Below are positions 37,401 through 47,780 of a stretch of 64,000 nt of DNA, piece by piece. Under the pieces are notes generated by a model. That model did no database searches. It was not told where the DNA came from and saw nothing but the letters and a program-made list of their open reading frames with translations. Every line of letters begins with the position of its first letter. The stretch's first letter is position 1. This DNA is from Mesorhabditis belari (Eukaryota > Nematoda > Chromadorea > Rhabditida > Rhabditidae), in contig CAUEEP010000735.1 in the NCBI GenBank assembly GCA_958450365.1, forward strand, positions 377,501-441,500, given 5' to 3'. A program made the translations under genes and the position numbers.

Positions 37401-40223
37401 ATCAAGCTTCGAATCAAGCAAAGTGCAAAATCAAGCTTCGACCCTGATTAGCTAACCTACAGCTACAGCTATATTGTAGTTGGATTCGAAAATAGCTCAA
37501 ACATCTCTCCATATCACTTTGATCTCAAGCTCATCCATTTCCCCTTCCCCAAAACGTGCGCTATATGTTGTTGTCATTGGCTTTCCATAAACATGAAGGA
37601 ACCCAAGGGACTGAGTGAGAAAGAAAAGGAAATTGGCTTAGAGGGACCAAATGATGCGATGAAAAGGAGAAAGAGAGCTGTTCTTTGACCCGCTCTGAAA
37701 CCAAGCGAACAAGTCTCCTCTGGGTCTCTGCCTTTCTCTCTTCCTCCTCAATTTTGTGTCAGCAAAAACGGGGAAATTCTCTGCCGATCAACGACCACTT
37801 GTTCCGTGTCAAAAACCCTTATCTCTCGATGTATTGCGAAAGCGAACTTTCACGGGGATAGAATTTTGTTGGATAGAATTTCTATCAATGAATTGTTGCC
37901 TGATGAGGGTGAGAGTTGGGCCTAGGTTGAGCAAAGAACTAATTCAAGAGATCGTGCTTTGACTTGAGGCAGATAGCCAGATAGATAAGAAGCCAAGAAT
38001 ACAAAACTTTAGTGGTTCAAAGTCAATTACTTGATTCATTACAAAATTTGCATTACTAGATTCTCTTTCTTTCTCTTTCCCTTGTATTTCCTCTTTCTTC
38101 TCTAGCAAGAAGCGGATAGCTCAGTGGTTAGAGCATCTGCCTGGAAAGGAAAAGGTTGAGAGTTCAATCCCCTCTTCAGAAATCTTACCATTCCTTACTT
38201 TACTTTATTAACAAAGCCAGGAATAGCCAACAAGTCCAACAAAACCAAGAGATCCTAAGGAAAATAAAGGCTTAGAAGTCATTAGAACATAAAGAATTAC
38301 TCAATTCATTCTTATAGATAGATATTCTTATAAATATTTCATTCTTTCAGATGGGAAGACCCAAACGAGGGAGTTTTCCGAATCGTTGAATCGGAGAAGT
38401 TGGCAAGACTTTGGGGCGAGCGCAAAAACAACACAAAGATGACTTACGAGAAGCTCTCAAGAGCAATGAGGTTCGTCTTAGTCATTTTCCTTCCCTAACA
38501 ATCCCAATCAAAAAACCTACTACTTTGAAAATCCCCAAAAATAACTGGTGGTGCATGGAGGTGATTTCAGGACCTACTACGACAAGCAGATTCTCGTGCC
38601 AGTGCCTAAAACTGGCTTGTACCCGAAGAAATTGGTCTACAAGTTTGGCCCCGGGGCTCATGGATGGTCAAAAGTTGCTCAAACGGCTCTCACAGTTTGA
38701 TATGGATCTCGATCGTTCTCGCTCCAAACCTGGACCCCATGGTATGGGCTCTAACATGTCTTTTACTGACTCGTTATCCAGAAAACAGAGAAAATAGAAA
38801 AGCATGTAAAGAGAATGGGATTTTGATTCAAAGAATGTGCTAAAAGCCGATAACTGAGGAAGATAGTAGCTCTGTCTTAACGAGAAAGCCTCATAAACAG
38901 TTTCAAGCAAGTTATGACTTTAGAATTCTCAGCAGCTTAAGCTAAAGTGTCCAGTTGACAGGCAGTTAGCTAAAGTATCTAGTTACTCGATGAAACTCAG
39001 CAGTAATCAAAGTTTTAAGTGCTGCAGAACCTTAGCCTAAACCTTGTCACAACCTTTTCAACTCCCGATGACCAAAAATCTCTCCAAAATTCTGTAATCA
39101 TAGTTCGACCACAGGTTCATTCACCATTTCCGCTTTCATCAATTTTCAATCAAGGCTTTCCATGATTTGTGTGACATTGAGAGAGAAAAAAAGGGATAAC
39201 AACGGGGAAGTTGACGAGTAAAAGAGCCCTGTTCGGCCAATAGAGTCTTTCCAATCACGTCAGAGCGGAACTTTTTCCAATTTTCCCGACCCTCACGAGT
39301 TGTGTTGAAAAGAGAGAAAATTTTTGCCATTTTGAAGATCAGAGAGCACGTTTTCACCTGCAGGAAGGGGAAAAGGGACCTTTGTTTCCGGACCTTTTTT
39401 TTGATATTCTAAGGGAGCTCTTGAGCAGTAAAGTTCCAAGGAAACTGAAGAAAAAGCTAAAATCTCTGAAAGGGATCGAAAAAGGATCTCTGAAAATTTC
39501 AGGAAGTTAGAAGCTAGAAAATTCCATTCTCGAAAGCATGATGATTGGAGGAAAGCTAGAATTTTAGACGTTGAGGCAAGGAATCTAATACTAGAAAAGT
39601 GCAAAAACACTCCAAAAACACTAATAGCTGAACTTCGAACTCTAGAACCAAAGCTGAACTTCGAATTCTAGACCAAGACCTTCCAAGGCCCTTTGTTCTA
39701 GTTAGCTTCAACTGAACAGTTCAAAACTGTTGTTTTTTATAGAGTAATATTGGTAACTGGATACTTTAGCTTTACTTAGATTAGCTTTACTTAGATTAGC
39801 TTTACTTTAGCTAGGATTCTAAAGTCGTAACTTGGCTGATCGGAGAAAGAGCTGGCGAAAGATCTAGGCTAAAGATCTAGGCTCAGAATCCGATACTTAC
39901 ATAGTCCATAAGCCAACCGTAAAACCAGAAAAGAGTTCAATTATTCAACTTTCAGATACTACTACAACACAAAGATTTTGCTGCCGGTGAGTGGCCGCAG
40001 ACTGGTGTACAAATTTGGGCCAAACGCACGCGGATGGAACAATGGTGGAGTGTCCGCTTCGTCCTCATGGTCAGGCCCATCGGCTGGAACTGGCTCGGAC
40101 GAAGACGAAGAACAAGATGACGACTTTCCACCAACAATGACCCAAATCCCAAATCTACCCTTGTACTTTCAAGAACCATTTCATCCGCTAATTTCCCAAT
40201 CGTTGACCCAGTCGCGTCCCTAG
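34413..40223 (+). CDS. ETS-family transcription factor with Pointed domain (ESE/ELF3-EHF type ETS domain)
   Basis: Sequence-specific DNA-binding nuclear factor. Exons: 34,413-34,536; 35,342-35,453; 35,516-35,636; 35,825-35,993; 36,041-36,116; 36,190-36,331; 38,351-38,470; then either 38,571-38,700 or 39,956-40,223. All junctions keep phase, giving 330 or 376 residues from the first listed exon. Residues 12-80 form a Pointed/SAM domain ([30 protein letters not shown]). A Gln/Asn/Ala-rich linker (about 110-175) and a basic segment ([12 protein letters not shown]) precede the ETS domain from about residue 228 ([44 protein letters not shown]). The [11 protein letters not shown] recognition helix and RRLVYKFG wing match the vertebrate ELF3/EHF/ELF5 group as I remember it. 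The true N-terminus is unresolved (see 31,158-33,633). Introns hold a 12-bp tandem array and a tRNA-like segment. Confidence 0.9.
35654..35800. repeat. Intronic 10-12-bp tandem array (TTCTAGATTC)
   Basis: Around twelve copies of 'ttctagattc' and variants (gatgct, tagtct) in the intron between ETS-gene exons at 35,636 and 35,825. It nearly fills the intron. Confidence 0.9.
36332..38350. other. Largest intron of the ETS gene
   Basis: 2.0 kb without coding evidence. It contains a purine-rich block with 'gaagaggag' repeats (36,600-36,665), a direct duplication at about 37,240-37,470 ('aatctctagaatcaagcttc', 'aacctacagctacagct' twice) and the tRNA-like segment at 38,108. Confidence 0.5.
38108..38180 (+). 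repeat. tRNA-like sequence, probably a pseudo-tRNA
   Basis: An excellent A-box and D-arm (tagctcagtggttagagc) and a B-box-like 'gagttcaatcc' lie at tRNA spacing. The acceptor ends (gcggata against cttcaga) do not pair, and the anticodon arm (ctgcctggaaaggaaaagg) is irregular. I call a degenerate, tRNA-derived sequence inside the ETS intron rather than a functional gene. Confidence 0.5.
38571..38700 (+). CDS. Alternative 3'-terminal ETS exon, version A
   Basis: Preceded by gtgatttcag and read in the phase left by the 38,470 donor (AG|G). It encodes [16 protein letters not shown], then a [14 protein letters not shown] wing, then a short tail and TGA. It supplies all of the ETS domain after the recognition helix and ends 42 residues after the junction. 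Compared with version B it has Thr at the first of the three aromatic positions and a four-residue longer loop before the LVYKFGP strand. It has no acidic tail. The exon is intact, so it looks selected rather than decayed. Confidence 0.8.
38701..39955. other. Interval between the two alternative ETS exons
   Basis: No coding evidence. Blocks with mixed C/G-rich sequence lie at 39,150-39,400 ('ccctgttcggccaatagagt'), and a 'gattagctttactta' triple repeat lies at 39,778-39,810. It would hold the polyadenylation signal for version A, but no clear AATAAA was seen close to 38,700. Confidence 0.4.
39956..40223 (+). CDS. Alternative 3'-terminal ETS exon, version B
   Basis: Preceded by aactttcag and entered in the same phase (AG|A). 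It encodes [20 protein letters not shown], then FGPNARGW, completing a canonical ETS domain. A Ser/Gly-rich linker, an acidic stretch ([12 protein letters not shown]) and a Pro/Leu-rich end ([10 protein letters not shown]) follow before TAG at 40,221. The triple Tyr after Arg is the common ETS form. The acidic tail is the type often found in activation or autoinhibitory regions (inference). It is mutually exclusive with version A because A ends in a stop codon. Confidence 0.85.
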
Positions 40224-40904
40224 ATTACGGTGATTTTTCCACATTTTACGGTGCATTCTCTAAGTACAACCTCAACTCTTTTTCCCCCAAAGCCATTGTA
40301 AAACTATTTTCTTTTGTTTTTTCTAAAACAGGGTACTGTATATTTTAGTGCTAAATAGTTTTGTGATTGTGCTTAGTCATAATGAGATTTGTTTGTTGAA
40401 TTGGGAGGGATTTTAGAAACGAAAGGCGACTGGCGCAGAGCTGTAATCGGTGTCAGATCACAAAAGTTTCCAAAATTTCTTCGCTTTTTCGACAAACAAC
40501 TCTAGTCAGAATCAAAAGCTAGTCAGTTTTTGCAGCTTTCTGTGTTTTTTCCCATATTTCTTTTTAAGAATCGAGCCAGCAACAGCATCTTTCAGTGACT
40601 TTGTTGATCTCTTTTTTACCCATCAAATTTTTTTTCAACGATTCGTTCTGAAAGCTTTTTATTCTCGAAAATCAAAGTGATTTCCTCTCCGATTTTCGAT
40701 TCTGTACATTAAATGATTCTTTTTTGTCGTTTTTCTGATATCCCATTGTTCATAACCGGGTCCACTTTTTGTCTGTTTTTGATTTTTTTTCATTTAGATA
40801 CGTGGAAAGTTGTAAAAACATTATTGTGCATAAATGAATGATAAAAATTGAATTTATTGAAAGATTTACTTATTAAAATTCACCGGTCACTTCTGATTTA
40901 AGCA

Positions 40905-41077
40905 AAAGCATAGCAAAAGTGTGGCAAAAGTATAGCAAAAGCACAGCAAAAGCAAGGCAAAAGCACAGTAAAAGCATAGTCAAAGCAAAAGCATAGCAAA
41001 AGCATAGCAAAAACAAAACAAAAACAAAACAAAAGCATAGCAAAAGCATAGCAAAAGTATAGCAAAAGCATAGCACA
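40905..41077. repeat. Tandem array of 'agcaaaagcat' units
   Basis: About 14 degenerate copies of an 11-13-bp unit, downstream of the ETS gene. The minus-strand frame across it (FCFVFVLFLLCF-like) is a repeat artefact. Confidence 0.9.
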
Positions 41078-41340
41078 ACACTCACATATACATTAACAAA
41101 CTGTGCATAAAATTAACTTGTTTAAATTTTCTATCCAGAGTATTTCGCTACCTTTTTAGTCTTCATTCATTTGTGCATTTGTGAAATGTGGTTTAAAGCC
41201 GTCTTTGTTTATTCAGAGAATGTTTATTGTCTTAAAGATTATTGCATAATCTTCTTCAAACATTTGATATTACCATTTTTATCGATCATCATTGAAAAGA
41301 TCGTAATCACGAAAATCTCAAAAATTACTTTTTTACTTAT

Positions 41341-42105
41341 TAGGTAAATGCAAAAGAAATGCGGATTTCAACATTTTCATAAATTTCCAACGATAGAAAC
41401 CCGATGTTATAAACTAGAATCGACGAATGTTATAAACTATTTGAGTTGTATCTAAACTAAAGTTGTAAATCTCCTCTACAAAATAGGCTAAAACGTGTTT
41501 CAATTGATCGAACCATTGAAGAAATTTCGAGGGCGAAATGCGAGTGACCAAAAAAGGAATCGAGTCACTTTAGGGACAAGTTTAGTGTCGTCAAAATAGA
41601 GTTAGCTTTCCAAAATTGAAGATTTAACAAAAAAAGGATAACTATATATCAATTCATTAAAAAAGTCTAACGGAAATGCATTTACAGAAATTTAGATAGA
41701 GCCCAAGTTCAAAACCCTCAAAATTGTCAAAAAAAACCGGCTTTTTCACAAAAAAGAAAAATTATTGTAAAAACAAAGTTTTCCCATGAAATGATCCCAA
41801 CTCTTAATTATTTTGAATGCTATTATTTTGAATGATATTTAGGGCGCTCATTCTCCACTATATAGTCAAAACCGAACTCTTGTCAAAGTGGGGTTTTCAA
41901 AAAGTGCCCTTTTTTGGTCACTCGCATTTCGCCCTCGAAATTTCTTCAGTGGTTCGATCAATTGAAACACGTTTTAGCCTGTTTTCTAGAGGAGATTTAC
42001 AACTTTAGTTTAGATACAACTCAAATAGTATATAACATTCATCGATATCGTTGGAAATTTATGAAAATATTGAAATCCCCATTTCTTATGCATGCACCTA
42101 ATAAT
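41341..42105. mobile_element. Fold-back element, arms about 210 bp
   Basis: Left arm motifs ('taaatttccaacgatagaaa', 'gttgtatctaaactaaagtt', 'gaagaaatttcgagggcgaa') return as the reverse complement at 41,895-42,105 ('ttcgccctcgaaatttcttc', 'aactttagtttagatacaac', 'gttggaaatttatgaaaata'). The spacer of about 320 bp has no gene. It lies between two convergent genes. Confidence 0.85.
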
Positions 42106-42308
42106 TAAAGAAATTACCCGTTAGACAAGAAATTTTGAAAGTTATCGAATCTTTGGAGTAGTTGGTAATTTCCTTTTTTATCACCTTTGTTGATTTATCA
42201 ACAAATACACGATAAGTAAAAGAGAACAAAAATGTGATAGAATGCATTCCTTCTCACTAGCTAGTCGTATTGGTTTCTCCAGATTTACTCTGAAATTTGT
42301 ATAACATT

Positions 42309-45102
42309 TTAACAGTAAACCTTCGAAGTGCCATAAAACCACTTGGAACACTAGAATTTTCAACATTTTTTGGTATTTTTTAACTTGGTAAACCTTAGCT
42401 TTTCCAAGTTACCTGAGCTTCCGGGAATCCTCGTAAGAAAACCATCAACGGCGCTGAAAATATCGTTACCATAGCCATCGAATAACAAAGACTAAATTTG
42501 AATTTCAATATACTTTCAACAAATAAACTCACTATTCAAAACCTATCATCTCAACGAAATAACCGGATGGTAATGGCCCAATCACCCCTCCGAGACAGTA
42601 GATAGAGTCGGCAAGAGCATAAACAGGGCCTAGAACTTATTATCGATTTTATTCTGAAAGTATAAGTAACATAACCTAGATAGATACTCTTTAGCACTGT
42701 ATTGGGGAAGACCGAAGAATTAGCCCCCATTCTACCCAAGAATTACCGCCCACTTTTGATTTAGATTTACTCCACGCATGAGGGGCGATTCTTTGGGGTA
42801 AACACTAGAAATGGGCCTCGAATCGAATCGAAGTGAATCACTGATTCGATTCAATTCGACTTTAACAATCAAATCAAATCAATTCGATTCGATGCCCATG
42901 TCTAGTAGACACCCAAAAACCATCCTCCATTCGGTAATTTCTTCGGTAATTGTTCGGTTTTCTTTATTAGGTTTTTTTATTAGGTTTTCTTTATTAACAT
43001 CTTATGGATTAAGGCTTAAGTTACCGTAGGCTTTCTGATGTCTCAATTCAGCTAGATGACCAAGTAGAAAATAGAGACCAGTGTCAATAAGGCCTAGAAA
43101 AGATAAAGACTAAAGTTGAACCAAGCTTTTGAAGAGCATGTAGAGTTGGGTTTAATCTTAGTATACAATACGGAAAATTGAATCTAGGCAATCCATAGAA
43201 CTCACCCATACTCAATCCAACAACCGTAAATGGAATGGCAAAGAACCAAATCCGTGGCACAAACGGGAAACTCAACAAAGCGAGTCCAATACAGATTAAC
43301 CCGATAAAGCTCGTCAACCACATAAAAATTCTTGTTACCTTAGTGAAAACCGAGATTTTTATCTATTTTGATGTTGAATTCAAAGCTTTAAAGTCCCTTA
43401 CCGTCTGATTTTCGTCGTGATAACACCCAGAAAATTTGTCGAGATTATATAGAGTATTGTTGAAGGTAAAAATGCAACAGCTAAAACAGAAATATTTGAA
43501 AATAAATGGAAATCGACATCTTTCGATCGTTTTCGCTCCCCACACGTCGATCATTCGAAATTGGAGCGCTGGCTGTAGAGAGACCCAACCATAATAGGAG
43601 AAGAAGATACCACCTAAGCTTTTTTTTTGATTAGCTTGGATAAATATTAAAGATAGAAAAAGTTGTCTATGGAAAATACAGCTTTAAGCTTTACACAATG
43701 CCACAAAAATGTAGGGATCGATGAGAAGTTTCCACACCGAACTCGGCTCTTTTTCCTCCATTTTTCGCCTTTCAACCTTTGGAGTCAAAATCAATACTTG
43801 TAGACCTCAAAAAATCATTTTAAATTCAAAAATATTTGCCATTTGCCATTGCATTTACCAATTGCCAAGATTCCGATCAGTCCAAGCACTAGAAACGGGA
43901 GTTCCTTGCCGAAGAAGTGATACATCACTCCGCCATATGGAGCGCCAATAAGACCTCCTAGAGGTGGATAAGAGTTGAGAATGAGAAGAAATTGTTGGGC
44001 AAAACTGGAGCTCACTCACCGACAGCTAACGCTCCAAGACTGATCCCGATTGCTTTACTCCTTTCCGTCTCTTCTTTGTAATATTCGGCGATTAGTCCCA
44101 TGCCTAAACTTTTTTCGAAAATTGGCTACTTTCCAGTCTGACACTTTTTCTTATTCAACACTTTCTTATCTTTTCTTTTTCTTTTTTTGATTTCCAATAT
44201 CCAATTCCAAAAGTTTCCTAAATCAAAGCCCATCTGATCAAATTCAGATCGAATGGAGTCAAATTGTTTAGGTCAAATTCAACCGTTGGGTCAAATTCAA
44301 CCGTTGGGTCAAATTCAACCGTTGGTTCAAATCCAGACCCAACGTCACCGAATTGTTAAACTATTAGAGACCAAGAGATCAAACCGATTACAATACTTAG
44401 TCCAAGAAATGCGTGAATGGATCTAATACTGAAAAAGAGCTTACTAGATCTTAGAACTAGGGCACAAGTTCTAAAATCTGAAACGAAATCCATACCTGCC
44501 GCAGAAACACAAGAGGAGCCAAGCCCATGTACACTTCTTGCTAACAAAAGAGTGAAATACGTTTGACCAAATGCAAATGTGATCGCAGATCCGGACATAA
44601 TAACAAGACCAACAAAAAACGGGATAGAGTAGCCAATTCTAGGGTAAATTTTGTAGGTTTCATAAAATTTGCTAAACTTATTGATCGTTGTGCCTGTCAA
44701 GGGACCGGCTAAAACACGGACCAAGGCTTTGGCTGCGTAAAGAATACTGAAAGATATTTAGCGATCTAAAATTGATTCAACAATACCTGAAAGTGACTCC
44801 AGTGTCTTCAATGATTTGGTGTCGTTCTTCAGCTTTTGAATTTTCAGTATTTTCAGCCTACATAGTTTAAATTCTATACTTTTTGACAAAGCTTACATTC
44901 AGGATAAATGTAGCATTCTCTGAATTGATTTCAATGAGAAAATCGGGCATGATTGGGACTAAATAAGTCATAAATGATAGGATTTCATTTTTTTCATCTC
45001 ACCTACAGCTTGCATTAAACAGTAATCAAGAAACAGACCAATATAGACCAAAATCAGAAGACAAGTTCTTGAGTCTTTAAAGCAAAATCTCTTCATCGTC
45101 AT
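42309..45102 (-). CDS. SLC18-type vesicular amine/acetylcholine transporter-like MFS protein
   Basis: A 12-helix proton-antiport carrier of the SLC18 (VMAT/VAChT) family, expected to load transmitter into synaptic vesicles. Exons on the minus strand, highest first: 45,003-45,102; 44,897-44,958; 44,787-44,857; 44,678-44,746; 44,496-44,638; 44,020-44,103; 43,859-43,957; 43,695-43,796; 43,518-43,613; 43,402-43,480; 43,206-43,330; 43,025-43,093; 42,533-42,629; 42,413-42,491; 42,309-42,350. All phases agree and yield 438 residues. Diagnostic segments: LFLDYCLMQAVVPIMPDFL (TM1), YAAKALVRVLAGPLTG, GSSCVSAAGMGLIAEYY, GAPYGGVMYHFFGKELPFL, VAFLPSTILYIISTNFLG, GHLAELRHQKAYGPVYALAD. It is shorter than the roughly 510-550-residue relatives because the first luminal loop (one NAT sequon) and both tails are short. 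TM7 reads LQPAL and TM10 LAELRH where VMATs have LEPAL and VDLRH. It could be VMAT, VAChT or a nematode-specific branch. Confidence 0.85.
44105..44495. other. Intron 5 of the SLC18-like gene with an 18-bp repeat
   Basis: Holds three tandem copies of 'gggtcaaattcaaccgtt' at 44,270-44,330 (plus-strand reading). No coding sequence is needed: the flanking exons join as GCA G|GC ATG to give AAGMG, the family motif. Confidence 0.7.
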
Positions 45103-45388
45103 GTTTTCAATTCATAGCAATTTTTTCAAAAATCGTTGAGGAAACTATTTTTGAAATGATCGAGAAAAAATGTGGTTGTTTTGGAAAATGTTTTGATCAA
45201 TTTCCCGATCCAGAGAAAGTATTTTGATGAGTTTTTTTTTTGGTTTTTGTTCATAATCGCTGGTCAGTTTTGTGTTTGATAAGCGGTTTATGCAAATAGA
45301 AATACCTATTGTTTCAGGAAGAACTTAGAACTTAGAATATTGTAGAAGTTGTATGAGCTTTTTGAACAAGTACCAGATTTTGTCAATG

Positions 45389-45512
45389 GCTCAGGCTAAG
45401 GCTTAGGCTTAGGCTCAGGCTCAGGCTCAGGCTTAGGCTCAGGCTCAGGCTTAGGCTCAGGCTTAGGCTCAGGCTCAGGCTTAGGCTCAGGCTTAGGTTC
45501 AGGCTCAGGGTC
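45389..45512. repeat. Telomere-like hexamer tract (TTAGGC/TCAGGC)
   Basis: About 20 hexamers alternating ttaggc and tcaggc. It sits upstream of the SLC18-like gene start and of the divergent secreted-protein gene. The PEPKPEP-type minus-strand frame is an artefact. Confidence 0.9.
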
Positions 45513-45710
45513 TCGCTGAATAAGTAGTTTTCTAGAAGTTAGGAATACACAAACTACGCCCAATATGAAATCATCTTTTCTTTGATCAATTCTAAAAATG
45601 GCAAAACATTCAACTTGAAAGCAGCTTAATAAAGGCGTGAAAGGTGATAAGCATTTGAGATTTCTTTTTTCAGCCAAAACTTTGTCCACTCATCTGTTCT
45701 AATTCTGAGT

Positions 45711-47062
45711 ATGAAATTGATTTTTATGCTAATTTTTGCGTCTTTCAAATCGGCATTGATCTATAATCTTTCTAAAGAAAATCCTTCTTATGCTCTGCAT
45801 GGGATTACACTAGCACGAAAAATGGTAAACTGATGATGCAATTTTTGCACCAGGTTTTCGGTGTTCAAGTTCAGCTCTTGGTTTCTAGGAAATTTGTGGC
45901 TCTAGGTCTCTAGGAAATCACTAAAAGTTGGGGAAAATTGTATTCAAATTGTTTTATATCGTGCCCTCAATCAAGTAGCCTTCCAACTGAATATCTTTTC
46001 GTAGTCTTTTTCCCCATTTAAGCTGTGAAATTGTTTCTGTTCTTCTTTTCAATTGCTGCAAGTTAAATCCAGACAATTGTGGTAGAGTTTGTTTTTCTGT
46101 TTGCTTCTTGCTCGTGGAAAAGTTGCCTAATTGACACAAGTTCTGACTTGTTGTTGGCGTTTTTTGTTGGCGGTTGGCGGCTTTAAAATATTCAGAGTAC
46201 AATTGAGAGAGCAAAGATAGCTCTAAACAAAGAAATAGCTGGCTATAGTTAAGCTTAATAAGAGAAATATTTCTTACAATACCAGATAGAACCGGATAAA
46301 AGCGGAGAGGAGCCTTTATGACCAGCTCTAACAAGGCTAGGATTCAGACTTACTTCAAGGATTTATTTAGCCTGGATCTGGCTAGATTATCCGAGAAAAT
46401 TGCTTTTGGAACCCTGCTTGGTTAAGCTTAGATTCTTTTGAACAACTCAGTAGAATGATTCTTTTCTAGACGAATAGGATTTGCCACCATTTTATCTCTT
46501 TCATTCCTTTTTATTTCCAGAATATCACTGTGATTAGCTGCAAAAATTGCACGTTTCTCATCGATTATTCTCGTCGTGATTGTGCAAATGAACCAATTGA
46601 TACAAATGAAATCACTTGTTTCGATCCGATTCCTTTTACAATTAATGGAGAGTTTTTGAGCTACACAAATTGTTATGGTTTGATGTGAGTGTGCGGAATC
46701 ATTGTTGTGTTCAAAAATTGTAGGCCTTTTGAAATGGATCTCGTTTCAAGTCGCTATCTCTTCTTTTGTGTATTTGAAATCAATGCCGACACGCTTTTTG
46801 TGGAATCAATGGAAAACACAACAAATTTCGAATACGCGATTCTATTTCGAGTCAAGGAATGGAGTGATGGTAGGCTAGTGATTGTAAACACAGGTTTTAG
46901 ATTAAAGGAAATCTTTTGTCTAATTTAGTTGGCAAGAAAATATTGATTATGCCAGCTGATCGAGAACCGGAGAATCCCTGTATTGCGCTTGTTGCTCCGA
47001 ATACAATCGTCACTGTTGTGGCTCATCCAGACGCCTTTGAGTTTGTCTTTTGTTGGAATTGA
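45711..47062 (+). CDS. Small secreted cysteine-containing protein, family unknown (185 aa)
   Basis: Exons 45,711-45,824; 46,521-46,684; 46,724-46,869; 46,929-47,062, all phase-compatible, ending in TGA. The first exon encodes a signal peptide (MKLIFMLIFASFKSALIYNL). The mature part has about eight Cys, including a CKNC pair, and an aromatic core (RYLFFCVFEINADTLF). It ends DAFEFVFCWN. I do not recognise the fold; it resembles fragments of the larger gene immediately downstream (CxxC followed by aromatic strands), so the two may be paralogues or even one gene. Two introns are only 39 and 59 nt. It is transcribed divergently from the SLC18-like gene. Confidence 0.65.
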
Positions 47063-47281
47063 TTGAGCTCTTGATACTGATAATTCAATCCTAGCAATCG
47101 AACTATTCCGCAGCTCAAACTCAATAGCTTTTAAGTCAAAGCTTTCCAATTCTCAGTTCCACAATTTACATACAGGGAGCCGCATATTTCCTGAAACAAA
47201 TCCTCACCAAAAGTACGTAGGGTTCTGTGTTTACGTAGTGTTCCAAAAGTACGTAGTGTTATACATTTTCTGAAAGCTGAA

Positions 47282-47376
47282 ATGTATCTCTATCGAATGG
47301 TAGTAAAACGGTCTTATTTCAATTATTCCTTGTCGATTTTTGATGGTTGCAAGCCGACTGGGCCCGGCGAGGCATG
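47282..47376 (+). CDS. Possible 5' exon of the downstream ectodomain gene
   Basis: Reads from ATG through MYLYRMVVKRSYFNYSLSIF and DGCKPTGPGEA to a TG|gtagat donor, whose phase fits the acceptor at 47,781 (TG|T, Cys). It has no signal peptide, and the donor is only fair. An in-frame extension upstream from an acceptor near 47,279 is equally possible. It is listed because it is the only phase-compatible candidate I found. Confidence 0.3.
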
Positions 47377-47780
47377 GTAGATTCCTTTGACACATTTTAA
47401 GCTTGAAAATTTTTAAAAGTGCTTTTAAACAAAGACTTTTCTCAATTCACATTCTGATAACGCTTTAAAATATCCATAGATTTAAAAAATTGATTTAAAA
47501 TCATATTGGTTTCATTTTAAGCAACTTCAACTTTACCAAACTTTACCAAACTCTCCATCAGTAAAAAAAAAACTTTAGTTGTCTTGCCACTGTCATAACT
47601 CAACAAGACATCATCGAAATAGCATATTTTTATAAACATTCGATAGAGAAACATTTCAGCTTTCAGAAAACGTATAAAACTCTGTACTTTTGGTGGGATT
47701 TTTTTCAGGAAAACGGGTTTACGAAACCGCGACATTTGATTGCTGCACACTGTACAGAATGCTCATACAAAATAGTTCAG

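Noticed and set aside
38108..38180. Functional tRNA gene
   Set aside because: The A and B boxes are good, but the acceptor stem does not pair and the anticodon arm is irregular, so it was kept only as tRNA-like.
42513..42540. Donor directly after GAG ATG ATA G in SLC18 exon 13
   Set aside because: It gives a stop in the next exon; the donor after GFEY-TA (gaata|gtgag) keeps phase and restores the family's TM12 region.
45396..45689. 97-residue frame ending in Pro-Glu-Pro-Lys repeats
   Set aside because: Its repetitive half is the TCAGGC/TTAGGC tract read backwards; there is no splice context or conserved remainder.
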